Positions 38,956 to 50,511 of a stretch of 64,000 nucleotides of DNA are shown here, in pieces. The DNA is from Frankiales bacterium (GTDB taxonomy: Bacteria; Actinomycetota; Actinomycetes; JAFAQI01): the NCBI GenBank assembly GCA_025980465.1, contig JAICXJ010000010.1:1-64000 (forward strand), read 5' to 3'. A program made the position numbers and the translations under genes. Below the pieces are notes generated by a model. The model searched no databases and had not been told where the DNA came from. It saw only the letters and a list, made by a program, of their open reading frames with translations. The first letter of the stretch is position 1. Every line of letters starts with the position of its first letter.

Positions 38956-40533
38956 ATGACGCGTCGACGGCGGCTGGTCGCGGCCGGCCTGGTCGGGCTG
39001 ACCGTGATCCTGGCTGCGCCCGTGGTGGCGGAGTCCGGCGCCGCACCGGCAACCCCGCCACCGGTAGGTGCCGGGACGCTGGTGAAAGAGTGTTACGACC
39101 TCATCGGCACGAGGCTGAATTCCACCCAGTACGCCGCTTGCCGGTCCCTCGAGGCGATTGCGAACTCGATCGCCGCGTTGTGCCGCACGCCGCTGCGCGA
39201 TCTGCCGAGTTCGACCCTCGTCGACGACTGCTCGCTGATCGACGGACGAGTGATCAGCGAGCAACAGATCGCGAAGTTCCGCCGGTCATGGGTGTTCCGT
39301 GCGCTGACGCTGCAACGTGAGCTCGCCTGGCGGGCGCCGTTGTATGAGCAGCAGATCGCCGGGACCCACAACACGTTCAATGCGTCGTCGTACGACCTGC
39401 CGCTGACCGGGAAGCCGCTGTATTACTTCCCGACCCTGACCAATCAGGACCCCAACCAGGTGTACTCGATCACCGACCAGCTGCGGATGGGGATCCGCGG
39501 CATCGAGATCGACCTGCATTGGGTGCCGAGCATCTATGGGAACCTCTCTACCGGCGGGTACTGGGTCGACGTCTGCCACGGCCAGTCGACCCTGATCCCG
39601 GCCACCACGCTCACCGTGCACGTCGGTTGCACCATCGACCGTTCGCTGCAGAACACCCTCAGGGAGATCCGGGCGTGGCTCGACGGCCATCCCCACCAGT
39701 TTCTGCTGATCTACCTCGAGAACCAGCTCGACGGAAAGCCGCAGGCTCACAATGTGGCCGCCTCGCTGCTCCAGCACGGTCTCGGGCGCCTGATCTACCG
39801 GCCACCGGCCGGGCTGAGGTCAGACCACTGCGCGCAGATGCCGTACTCAACGAGCGAGGCGCAGATGGATCGCACCGGGGCGCGGGTGCTGCTGGTCGGC
39901 AACTGCGGGCCCGGAGCGTGGAACCACTGGGTGTTCACCCGCGGCGCGGCGTGGAACGAAGGCGGTAACCCCTCGACGTACGGAAAGGCGGACTGTCTCG
40001 CCGACCGGACCGCTCGCGAGGCCCACACCACCTTCCGCCGCTGGTATGAGGAGAGCCCACTTCTCGAGGCGCTGATGCATGCCACTCAGACCCTCACCCC
40101 CAAGGCGACCCGCCGGATGGTGCAGTGCGGCGTGAACCTCACCGGCTGGGATCAGCTCACTCCGGCCGACGGGCGGCTGAAGGCGTTCGTGTGGAGCTGG
40201 GCCCGTCACTCACATCGGTCGTCCGGAAGCTGCGCGTTCCAGGGTCGAGACGGCCGCTTTCGCGCCGGCCCGTGCGACCGCCCGCGGCACTTCGCGTGCG
40301 TCGATGCCCACGATGACTGGCACGTGACCGCGGGCAGCGGTGCAGCAGACGTTGGTCAGAGTCTGTGTACTGAGCAGTTCCCGGGAAGCCAGTTCGGTGT
40401 GCCGCCCAATGGCTACCGCAACTGGCAGTTACGTCAGGCTCGAGCCCGACCGACCGAGACGGTCTGGCTGAACTACCGCAAGGTCCGTGGCCGCTGGCGG
40501 CCGGACCCGAGCCAGCGCGGTCAGCGAGAGTAA
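38956..40533 (+). CDS. secreted PLC-like phosphodiesterase superfamily protein
   Basis: Signal peptide; QIAGTHNTFNASSYD...QLRMGIRGIEIDLHWVP...WVDVCHGQ typical of PI-PLC X-like fold. Confidence 0.65.
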   Translation: MTRRRRLVAAGLVGLTVILAAPVVAESGAAPATPPPVGAGTLVKECYDLIGTRLNSTQYAACRSLEAIANSIAALCRTPLRDLPSSTLVDDCSLIDGRVISEQQIAKFRRSWVFRALTLQRELAWRAPLYEQQIAGTHNTFNASSYDLPLTGKPLYYFPTLTNQDPNQVYSITDQLRMGIRGIEIDLHWVPSIYGNLSTGGYWVDVCHGQSTLIPATTLTVHVGCTIDRSLQNTLREIRAWLDGHPHQFLLIYLENQLDGKPQAHNVAASLLQHGLGRLIYRPPAGLRSDHCAQMPYSTSEAQMDRTGARVLLVGNCGPGAWNHWVFTRGAAWNEGGNPSTYGKADCLADRTAREAHTTFRRWYEESPLLEALMHATQTLTPKATRRMVQCGVNLTGWDQLTPADGRLKAFVWSWARHSHRSSGSCAFQGRDGRFRAGPCDRPRHFACVDAHDDWHVTAGSGAADVGQSLCTEQFPGSQFGVPPNGYRNWQLRQARARPTETVWLNYRKVRGRWRPDPSQRGQRE

Positions 40534-40545
40534 TAAAGTCGCCGG

Positions 40546-41511
40546 GTGAGGAATCGCTACGGCATCACCTTCCCGTTTGACGGCCTTTCCCTCCTCGACC
40601 AGCGTCCGGTTGTCGAATCGCTGCCCGACCTCGGCTACACCGACCTGTGGTCGGCAGAGTCGAACGGCCGTGACGGGCTGACCCCGCTGGCCCTCGCCAG
40701 CGTCTGGGCGCCTGCGCTTCGACTCGGCGTCGCCATCCTTCCCGTGTACACCCGCGGGCCGGCGACCCTGGCGATGTCAGCGGCAACGATGGCCGAGGCG
40801 GCGCCGGGGCGTTTCGTCCTCGGCATCGGGACGTCCTCGAACGTGATCGTCGAGCGGTGGAACAGCACCCCGTTCGAGGCGCCGTACCAACGGGTGCGCG
40901 ACACGTTGCGGTTCCTGAAGGCCTCGATGGGCGGCGAGAAGGTCACCGAGAGCTACCAGACGTTCGCGATCAACGGCTTCCGGATGGGCTTCATCCCGCC
41001 GCAGCCGCCGACGATCCTGGTGGCGGCACTTCGCGAAGGGATGCTGCGGCTCGCCGGGCGGGAGGCCGACGGAGCGATCACCAACTGGTTGTCACCAGCG
41101 GACGTGCCCACGGTCGCGAAGCATCTGGCCGAGGGCGGCCCGGACAAGGAGCTCGCAGCGCGCATCTTCGTGGCGCCGACCGCTGATGCCGAGACCGCTC
41201 GCGCCGTGGGTCGCTTCGCGATAGCGGCGTACCTGACCGTGCCGGTGTATCGCGCCTTCCATGAGTGGCTCGGCCGCAAGGAGCTCATGCAGCCGATGCA
41301 GGACGCCTGGGTCGCCGGGGACCGCAAAGCGGCGCTCGCTGCGATCCCCGATGAGCTCGTCGACGACCTCGTGGTGCACGGTGACCCGGCCGCTTGCCGG
41401 GACCGGATCCAGGAGTACGTCGCGGCCGGTATCACGACCCCGGTCCTCGCCGTACTTCCGGTCGGTGCCGATCCTGCCACTGCAGCCCGCGATCTGGCGC
41501 CCGTCGCGTGA
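40546..41511 (+). CDS. LLM-class F420-dependent oxidoreductase
   Basis: RNRYGITFPFDGLSLLDQRPVVESLPDLGYTDLWSAES...GRFVLGIGTSSNVIVERWN. Confidence 0.85.
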   Translation: MRNRYGITFPFDGLSLLDQRPVVESLPDLGYTDLWSAESNGRDGLTPLALASVWAPALRLGVAILPVYTRGPATLAMSAATMAEAAPGRFVLGIGTSSNVIVERWNSTPFEAPYQRVRDTLRFLKASMGGEKVTESYQTFAINGFRMGFIPPQPPTILVAALREGMLRLAGREADGAITNWLSPADVPTVAKHLAEGGPDKELAARIFVAPTADAETARAVGRFAIAAYLTVPVYRAFHEWLGRKELMQPMQDAWVAGDRKAALAAIPDELVDDLVVHGDPAACRDRIQEYVAAGITTPVLAVLPVGADPATAARDLAPVA

Positions 41512-42302
41512 GCGAGACGACAGTGACCGCCGACGTCGTTGACTACCAGGTGGACGACGGGATCGCGATCATCACTCTCAACCGGCCCGCGGCGCTCAAC
41601 GCGTGGACGTTCGACATGGGGCAGCAGTATCTACGTCGCCTCGATGAGGCGGCCGGCGATCCCGCGGTCAAGGTGATCATCCTGACCGGCGCCGGGCGCG
41701 GATTCTGCGCCGGTGCCGACATGGGGATGCTCAAGCAGCTGATCGGCGGCCAGCATCCACCTGCGGACGGTGTCCGGGACGACTATGCGACCGAGCCGGC
41801 GGTGCCCAAGCCGGTGATCGCGGCGATCAACGGACCGTGTGTCGGCCTCGGTCTGGCGCGAGCCCTGTATTGCGACCTTCGCTTCCTCACGCGCGGAACG
41901 TCGCTGTCGACCGCGTTCGCTCGGCGTGGCCTGCCGGCTGAGGACGGGTTGGCGTGGCTGATCCCGAGAATCGTCGGATGGGCGCGCGGGCTTGATCTGC
42001 TGCTGTCCGCTCGCACTGTGACCGACGAGGAGGCGCTTGCGCTCGGCCTGGTCAACCAGGTCGTGGACGACGCCCTCGAGGCGGCGATCGGCTACGCCCG
42101 CGAGATGGTCCGCTGCTGCTCGCCGGCCTCGCTTCGGGAGATCAAGCAGCAGGTCTGGGGTGGCTCGTCGGACACGCTTCCGGAGGCGAACAGCCGCGCC
42201 GACGAGCTGCTGATGGCCGCGTTCACCCGCCCGGACCTCGCAGAGAGCGTCGCCGCATTCCTCGAAAAGCGCGACCCGAACTTCCCGCCGCTGGCGACCT
42301 AG
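41508..42302 (+). CDS. enoyl-CoA hydratase/isomerase family
   Basis: GIAIITLNRPAALNAWTFDM, LTGAGRGFCAGADMGM, AINGPCVGLGLARAL. Confidence 0.9.
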   Translation: MSETTVTADVVDYQVDDGIAIITLNRPAALNAWTFDMGQQYLRRLDEAAGDPAVKVIILTGAGRGFCAGADMGMLKQLIGGQHPPADGVRDDYATEPAVPKPVIAAINGPCVGLGLARALYCDLRFLTRGTSLSTAFARRGLPAEDGLAWLIPRIVGWARGLDLLLSARTVTDEEALALGLVNQVVDDALEAAIGYAREMVRCCSPASLREIKQQVWGGSSDTLPEANSRADELLMAAFTRPDLAESVAAFLEKRDPNFPPLAT

Positions 42303-42304
42303 CC

Positions 42305-43264
42305 CTAGCCCTCGATCCAGCGTTTCGGGTTGGCGAGGAGCATCGTGTCGATCTGCTCCTCGGTCACACCGCGGTTACGGAACTCCGGCAGCACGTCGTT
42401 GGAGATGTGCAGGTAGTTCCAGTTCGGCGTCATGGCGAGCATCGACTGCTCCACCCAGTCCAGATAGCACGAGGCGTCGTGCGCCAGCCCGATCTGGGCG
42501 AGATAGCCGCGTTCGATCAGCTTGACGACGGTGTCGACGCGGGTCTCGAACGGCGCGTAGACGTCGACGCCGAACCGGTCCATGCCGAGGAAGTAACCGA
42601 GATCGGCCAACTCGCTGAGGTGATCGACATCGCCGGTGTCGCCGCTGTGGGCGAGACAGACCTTCGTCGGGTCGACGCCCATTCCGGCGAGGACCTTATG
42701 CACCTCGAGTCCACGTTTTGTGCCGGGGTGGGTGTGCACCATCACCGGCGCGCCGGTCTCGAGGTGCGCTTTCGCGACCGCCCGAAGGATCCGTTCGACG
42801 TCGTTGGTCATGCCTTCTTCGTCGATCGCACACTTCAGGAACGCTGCTCTGATGCCGGTGTCGGCAATGCCCTGGGTGATGTCGCGGATGAACATGTCCG
42901 CCATCGGGTCGGGCAGGTCCATGCCGAGAATCGGGCCGCGTAGCCGGAAGAACTTCGGCACCGAGTCGTAGGTGTAGACACCTGTCGCCACCACGATGTT
43001 GATCTCGGTCTGCTGGGCGATCTCGACGATGCGCGGGATGTACCGACCAAGCCCGATCACCGTCGGATCGAAGATGGTGTCGATCCCGGCCGCCTTCAGC
43101 GCGCTGAGCTTGTCGATCGCATCCCTGACCCGGGTCTGCTCATCCCACTCCTCTGGGTAGTTCTGCAGGACCTCCGGGGAGATGACGAAAACGTGCTCGT
43201 GGATCAGTGTTCGGCCGAGGGCACCTGAGTCGATGGTGCCCCCGGCCGTGGGGATTTCAGCCAA
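42305..43264 (-). CDS. phosphotriesterase-family (PTER-like) metal-dependent hydrolase
   Basis: GRTLIHEHVFV, MVHTHPGTKRGLEVHKVL, CLAHSGDTGDVDHL, IGLAHDASCYLDW metal ligands. Confidence 0.85.
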   Translation of the reverse strand: MAEIPTAGGTIDSGALGRTLIHEHVFVISPEVLQNYPEEWDEQTRVRDAIDKLSALKAAGIDTIFDPTVIGLGRYIPRIVEIAQQTEINIVVATGVYTYDSVPKFFRLRGPILGMDLPDPMADMFIRDITQGIADTGIRAAFLKCAIDEEGMTNDVERILRAVAKAHLETGAPVMVHTHPGTKRGLEVHKVLAGMGVDPTKVCLAHSGDTGDVDHLSELADLGYFLGMDRFGVDVYAPFETRVDTVVKLIERGYLAQIGLAHDASCYLDWVEQSMLAMTPNWNYLHISNDVLPEFRNRGVTEEQIDTMLLANPKRWIEG

Positions 43265-43267
43265 GTG

Positions 43268-43885
43268 TCATCTCGCTAATGGGATCACCGGGAGGACCGT
43301 CCTCCTGAACGTGGAGTTTGTCACTCCGGCGAACGATGCGTACCAAGCGGCTGCCGCGGTCGCGACGCCCACCCAGCCGCCGGCGTGGATGATGTGCGGC
43401 TTGACCTGGAACGAGCCGATCGTCAGAAGCACGTAGGTGATCGTCAGCAGCAGGAAGACCAGGAAGACCGCACCGCTGACCCGCAGCGACGCGATCATCA
43501 TGTAGAAGGTGAAGATCCCCCATGCGAGGAAGAACGTCCCCATCAGCGACGCGAACGTCGGGTCGGCCGGGTTGACGTGACCGACCTGGACGATGAAGAA
43601 CACCGCGATCCAGAAGCCCCCGTAAGAGGAGAACGCGGTGGCGCCGAACGTGTTGTTGCGCTTGAACTCCCACATCCCGGCGAGGAGTTGGACGGTGCCG
43701 CCGTAGGCGATCGCGCTGTACACCGCGGCGCCGGCGGCCGTGGGGTAGACGTTGGCATTGGCGAGGCTGAGGATGAACGTGGTCAAGGCGAACGCCGCCA
43801 GACCGAGTGGAGCGGGATCCGCGATCGTCGGATCCGGTAGGACGGGCGGCTCAGAGATGGGCTTGCCCGCAGTCGACTCTGACAT
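43268..43885 (-). CDS. satP: GPR1/FUN34/YaaH (SatP)-family acetate transporter
   Basis: DPAPLGLAAFALTTFILSLANANVYP...AYGGTVQLLAGMWEFKRNNTFGATAFSSYGGFWIAV. Confidence 0.9.
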   Translation of the reverse strand: MSESTAGKPISEPPVLPDPTIADPAPLGLAAFALTTFILSLANANVYPTAAGAAVYSAIAYGGTVQLLAGMWEFKRNNTFGATAFSSYGGFWIAVFFIVQVGHVNPADPTFASLMGTFFLAWGIFTFYMMIASLRVSGAVFLVFLLLTITYVLLTIGSFQVKPHIIHAGGWVGVATAAAAWYASFAGVTNSTFRRTVLPVIPLAR

Positions 43886-43888
43886 CGA

Positions 43889-45880
<1,992 letters not shown>

Positions 45881-46001
45881 GGCACCAGGTACGCCGGTGT
45901 CAGATCGTTACACAGTGATGTTGCGCCGCGGGCTGCTGACCTAAACCCCACCGAGATGATCAAGCTGAGCGTGGGCCCATCGGTTGACCGGCGATGGACG
46001 G

Positions 46002-46664
46002 CTAGCCGCCGACCGCAGGATCCCAGCGGCGGCCATCGCGCAGTGCGGCGAAGCCACACCAGATGACGTCCATCACGTGCCGAGTCAGGATCTCGACCGA
46101 GGGTGGCTCGGTCACCCCTGGGCGGGTTGCCAGCCGCTCCGTCGCGCCCACGACGATCTGCGCGTAGAGCTGCGCTTCCGCCGGGATCGCCTGCTCACTG
46201 TGCTCGAGCAGGAGGGCAGCGATCATGTCGGCCTGCTGTCCCCGCACCCGCTCGAGCGCGGCGGCGGCCTCGGTGCCGGGCGCAACGCCTTCGCTGAGCA
46301 GCGAGTGCAGGCTGGTACGCCGCTCCTCGATGAAGCGGAAGTAGGCCGTCAGTCCTTCGGCGACTGCCTGTTCCGGGCTCGCGGCCGCGGCTACCGCACC
46401 CAGCACCGCCTCGCCGAGGATGGCTCCGGCGCGCATCACGACCGCCGCCACCAGCCCGTCTTTCGAGCCGAAATGGTCGTACACGATCGGCTTCGTCACC
46501 CCGGCCTGTTCGGCGATGTCTTCCATGGAGGACGCCTGTACGCCTCGGTCAGCGAACACCATCTCGGCGACGTCGAGCAGCTGCCGGGCTCGCTCGTCGC
46601 GCGGCAGCCGGCGTCGTACCCGGTTGCCGGGGATGGCGGTGGCGGAGATCACAGAACGCGGCAC
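46002..46664 (-). CDS. TetR-family regulator
   Basis: ERARQLLDVAEMVFADRGVQASSMEDIAEQAGVTKPIVYDHFGSKDGL. Confidence 0.9.
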   Translation of the reverse strand: MPRSVISATAIPGNRVRRRLPRDERARQLLDVAEMVFADRGVQASSMEDIAEQAGVTKPIVYDHFGSKDGLVAAVVMRAGAILGEAVLGAVAAAASPEQAVAEGLTAYFRFIEERRTSLHSLLSEGVAPGTEAAAALERVRGQQADMIAALLLEHSEQAIPAEAQLYAQIVVGATERLATRPGVTEPPSVEILTRHVMDVIWCGFAALRDGRRWDPAVGG

Positions 46665-46739
46665 GGGAAGTACTTTACACCAGGTAGGTTACTTGGAGTA
46701 GGTTATGCCCCGACGCACGCCATCGAGGTGAGGACGAAC
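46665..46739. promoter_or_regulatory. divergent promoter/operator region between tetR and the BVMO operon
   Basis: Direct repeats GTAGGTTA at 46684-46691 and 46698-46705; AAGTACTT palindrome at 46668-46675. Confidence 0.4.
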
Positions 46740-48257
46740 GTGACCACTGCCCTTCCGGAGCACATCGAGACAGTCATCGTCGGCAGCGGCTTCGCCGGTC
46801 TGTGCACCGCCATCAAGCTTGACGAGGCGGGCCGGCACGACTACCTCGTCGTCGAGCGCGACAGCGAGGTCGGCGGCACCTGGCACGCGAACAGCTATCC
46901 GGACTGCGCCTGCGACGTGCCGAGCCACCTCTACTCCTTCTCGTTTGCGCCCAACCCGGACTGGCGTCATGCCTTCTCCCGTCAGCCGCAGATCCTCGAC
47001 TACCTCCGGCGGGTCGCCCGCGACCACGGTCTGACTCCGAAGATTCGGCTCAACACGGCGATGACCGGTGCCGCTTGGGACGAGATCGAACGCCGTTGGG
47101 TGATCGAGACCTCGGCCGGGACGATGACCGCCGACCGGCTGGTGCTCGCCACCGGCGGGCTGTCGGAGCCGAGCGTGCCGGACCTGCCGGGACTGGCGAG
47201 GTTCACCGGTACGACGTTCCACTCCGCGACGTGGGACCACGACCACGATCTCGCGGGGGAGCGGGTCGCGGTGATCGGGACCGGTGCCTCGGCGATCCAG
47301 TTCGTCCCGCACGTGCAGCGCCATGCCGGCCGGCTGTCGGTCTTCCAGCGCACCGCGCCCTGGGTGCTGCCGCGCCGCGACCGGGAGTACCGAGCGATCG
47401 AGCGTCGGCTCAATCGGCTGGTGCCGGGCCTGCAGCGGGCGATCCGTGCCCGCATGTACGCGCTGCGCGAGATGTGGCTGATCGGCTTCGTGGTCTCACC
47501 GTCGCTGCTGAAGCTCGGCGAGCGGGTGGCGCTTCGGCACCTGGCGAAGCAGGTGCCCGATCCGCAGCTGCGGGCGAAGCTCACCCCGAACTTCCGCCTC
47601 GGTTGTAAGCGGGTGCTGCTGAGCAACGATTACTACCCGGCGCTCAGCCAGCCGAATGTCGAGGTCGTGACCGATCGGCTCGTCGAGGTGCGGTCGCGGG
47701 CGATCGTCACGGAGAGTGCCGACGGGACCCGCAGCGAGCATCCAGTGGACACGATCATCTTCGGCACCGGGTTCCACGTCACCGATCCGCCGTCGGCGAG
47801 CCGCGTCCGCGGCCGGGACGGCCGCACCCTTGCCGAGCACTGGGCGGAGGGCGGTATGTCGGCGCTTCATGGCATGGCGATCGCCGGTTTTCCGAACCTG
47901 TTCATGCTGGTCGGCCCGAACACCGGCCTCGGCCACAACTCGATCGTGCTGATGATTGAAGCCCAGGTCCGGTACCTCCTCGACCTGCTCAGCCAGCTGG
48001 ACGCCAACGGGCTGGCTGCTGCCGAGCCGACCGTGGCGGCGCAGACGGGCTACAACGACCGGCTGCAGCGAAAGCTGGAGCGCACCGTCTGGAACGCCGG
48101 TGGCTGCCAGAGCTGGTACCTGGATGCGAACGGCCGCAACACCACCCTCTGGCCGACCTTCACCTTCGAGTTCATGAGGCAGCTACGGCATGCTGATCTT
48201 GCGGACTACGAGGTGCAGCCGGCAACTACGACCCCGCGCGAGAGGATTCCGGCATGA
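46740..48257 (+). CDS. FAD-dependent (Baeyer-Villiger/flavin-containing) monooxygenase
   Basis: VIVGSGFAGLCTAIKLDEAG, VGGTWHANSYPDCACDVPSHLYSFSF, FHSATWDHD (BVMO-type fingerprint). Confidence 0.92.
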   Translation: MTTALPEHIETVIVGSGFAGLCTAIKLDEAGRHDYLVVERDSEVGGTWHANSYPDCACDVPSHLYSFSFAPNPDWRHAFSRQPQILDYLRRVARDHGLTPKIRLNTAMTGAAWDEIERRWVIETSAGTMTADRLVLATGGLSEPSVPDLPGLARFTGTTFHSATWDHDHDLAGERVAVIGTGASAIQFVPHVQRHAGRLSVFQRTAPWVLPRRDREYRAIERRLNRLVPGLQRAIRARMYALREMWLIGFVVSPSLLKLGERVALRHLAKQVPDPQLRAKLTPNFRLGCKRVLLSNDYYPALSQPNVEVVTDRLVEVRSRAIVTESADGTRSEHPVDTIIFGTGFHVTDPPSASRVRGRDGRTLAEHWAEGGMSALHGMAIAGFPNLFMLVGPNTGLGHNSIVLMIEAQVRYLLDLLSQLDANGLAAAEPTVAAQTGYNDRLQRKLERTVWNAGGCQSWYLDANGRNTTLWPTFTFEFMRQLRHADLADYEVQPATTTPRERIPA

Positions 48258-49111
48258 GCAGGAGATACCCCGCGGCAGGCAAGCGGATCCTCATCACTGG
48301 CGCGGCTAGGGGGATCGGCGCTGCCACGGCGGCCGAGCTGGCCCGCCGAGGCGCACGGCTGTCCCTCGTCGGGCTGGAGCCCGACCTGCTCGAGCGCAAC
48401 GTGAAGGAGCTCGGCGACGGGCACATGTGGGCGGAGGCGGACGTGACCAACCAGGCCGCGCTCGACGCGGCCGTCGTCGCCACCAAGGAGCGGTTCGGTG
48501 GCATCGACGTCGTCATGGCGAACGCCGGCATAGCGAACTTCGGCACGGTGCGCACCGCAGATCCCGAGGACTTCGCCCGCACCGTCTCGGTCAACCTGAC
48601 CGGCGTGTACCGCACGATCGCAGCCGCCGTACCACATCTGGTGGACAGTCGTGGGTACGTCCTCATCGTGGCCTCGCTCGCGTCGTTCGTGCCGATGCCG
48701 GGGGCTGCGGCGTACGCCGCCAGCAAGGCGGGCGTCGATTCACTTGCCGCCAGCTTGCGGATGGAGCTGTCGCAGTTCGGCGTCGACGTCGCAAGCGTGC
48801 ACCCGTCGTGGATCGACACCGACTTGGTGCGTGGCGGCGAGGAAGCCCTGCCGACGTTCGCCAAGATGCGCACCGAGTTACCGCCGCCGGCAAACAAGAC
48901 CACCACCGTTGAGGAATGTGCCCGCGCCATGGCTGATGCCATCGAACGGCGGGCGCTGCGAGTCTTCGTCCCAAGTAGCGGCCGGGTCGTCTCGCTCATC
49001 CGGCCGCTTTCCATGGCGGCGCCGCTGGCCCGCATGGCGCGCGGTCGACTCGCGGAGAATCTGACCCAGCTCGACAAGGAGAACCAAGCCCGGGGCGCCA
49101 CGTGGCGTTGA
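48254..49111 (+). CDS. short-chain dehydrogenase/reductase
   Basis: RILITGAARGIGAATAAELARRG, ANAGIANFG, YAASKAGV. Confidence 0.92.
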   Translation: MSRRYPAAGKRILITGAARGIGAATAAELARRGARLSLVGLEPDLLERNVKELGDGHMWAEADVTNQAALDAAVVATKERFGGIDVVMANAGIANFGTVRTADPEDFARTVSVNLTGVYRTIAAAVPHLVDSRGYVLIVASLASFVPMPGAAAYAASKAGVDSLAASLRMELSQFGVDVASVHPSWIDTDLVRGGEEALPTFAKMRTELPPPANKTTTVEECARAMADAIERRALRVFVPSSGRVVSLIRPLSMAAPLARMARGRLAENLTQLDKENQARGATWR

Positions 49112-50472
49112 TGAGCCCGCAGGACGCCGCGTTCCTGCTTCCCGAAACCCGCGAGCAGCCGATGCACGTCGGCGGGCTGCAACTATTCCGCCGGCCGCAG
49201 GGTGAGGGCCGCGACTACCTCACCGACATGTACCAGCAGCTTCTCGCGGTGGAGGGGATCTCCTCGACGTTTCGCAAACGCGCGCATCGCTCTGTGACCA
49301 CACTCGGTCAATGGACCTGGGTCGATGACGACGAGATCGACCTGGAGCACCACATCCGTCACTCCGCGCTTCCGGATCCGGGCCGGATCCGCGAGCTGCT
49401 GGCGCTGACCTCCCGGCTGCACAGCACATTGCTGGACCGGCATCGCCCGCTGTGGGAGATGCACCTGATCGAAGGTCTGCAGGACGGTCGGTTCGCGGTG
49501 TACACCAAGATCCACCACGCCCTGATGGATGGGGTTTCCGGGCTGCGGCTGCTCCAGCGCTCGCTCACCACCGACCCGGACGATCGCACGCTCGCGGCGC
49601 CGTACCTCGACGACGAGCCGCAGCACTCGCATCGCCCCGGACCCACCTCCGCGGTCGCCGCCCTGCCCGGGCTCGCCAAGGGGGCGCTGAGCGAACTGGC
49701 CGCGATCGGACCGCTCGCGCTTCGGGCGGCGGAGCGGCTGGTGCGCGAGCAGGCCGCCGCGTTGCCAACGGCGGCGCCTCGCACGATCCTCAACGGCGCC
49801 ATCACCGGCTCCCGTCGATTCGCCGCCCAGTCGTGGGAGCTGTCGCGCCTGCGCGACGTCGCAAAGTCTGCCGGTGTCACCCTCAACGACGCGTTGCTTG
49901 CGATGTGCGCGGGTGCCCTTCGCAGCTATCTCACTGAACAGAACGCGCTGCCCGCCGCGCCACTCGTCGCGATGGTGCCGGTATCGCTTCGCGCCGTTGG
50001 CGCCGAGGACAAGGGCGGCAACGCCGTCGGGTCGATCCTGGCGAATCTCGCCACCGACGAGGCTGACCCGGCCCGTCGGCTCGAGACGATCAGCTCCTCG
50101 ATGCGAGCCGGCAAGGAGATGCTCGCGAGCATGACGCCGCTGCAGATCTACGCCGTCTCAGCGGTCGCGATGGCGCCGATGGCGATGAGCTCGTTCTTCG
50201 GCATCAACCGGTTCCTGCCGCCGCCGTTCAACCTGGTCATCTCGAACGTTCCCGGGCCGAGGATGCCGCTGTGGCTCGCCGGTTCCCGGCTCGACGCGTT
50301 CTACCCGCTCTCGATCCCGACCGTCGGCCAGGCACTCAACATCACGGTCACCAGCTACGTCGACCACATGGAGTTCGGGCTGACCGGGTGCCGACGCCAC
50401 GTGCCACACCTGCAAAGATTGCTCGGTCACCTCGAGGATTCACTGCTGGACCTCGAGACCGCCGTCGGCTGA
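49102..50472 (+). CDS. wax ester synthase/diacylglycerol acyltransferase (WS/DGAT)
   Basis: PLWEMHLIEGLQDGRFAVYTKIHHALMDGVSG (HHxxxDG motif), NVPGPRMPLWLAGSRL. Confidence 0.92.
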   Translation: MALMSPQDAAFLLPETREQPMHVGGLQLFRRPQGEGRDYLTDMYQQLLAVEGISSTFRKRAHRSVTTLGQWTWVDDDEIDLEHHIRHSALPDPGRIRELLALTSRLHSTLLDRHRPLWEMHLIEGLQDGRFAVYTKIHHALMDGVSGLRLLQRSLTTDPDDRTLAAPYLDDEPQHSHRPGPTSAVAALPGLAKGALSELAAIGPLALRAAERLVREQAAALPTAAPRTILNGAITGSRRFAAQSWELSRLRDVAKSAGVTLNDALLAMCAGALRSYLTEQNALPAAPLVAMVPVSLRAVGAEDKGGNAVGSILANLATDEADPARRLETISSSMRAGKEMLASMTPLQIYAVSAVAMAPMAMSSFFGINRFLPPPFNLVISNVPGPRMPLWLAGSRLDAFYPLSIPTVGQALNITVTSYVDHMEFGLTGCRRHVPHLQRLLGHLEDSLLDLETAVG

Positions 50473-50511
50473 TCGATCGCAGCGGCGACGCGTTCGGCAC
50501 AAAAGGACAGC

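Noticed and set aside
45984-46739. N-terminal extension of the BVMO ORF
   Set aside because: Antisense to the TetR gene; the FAD-binding fold starts just after the GTG at 46740
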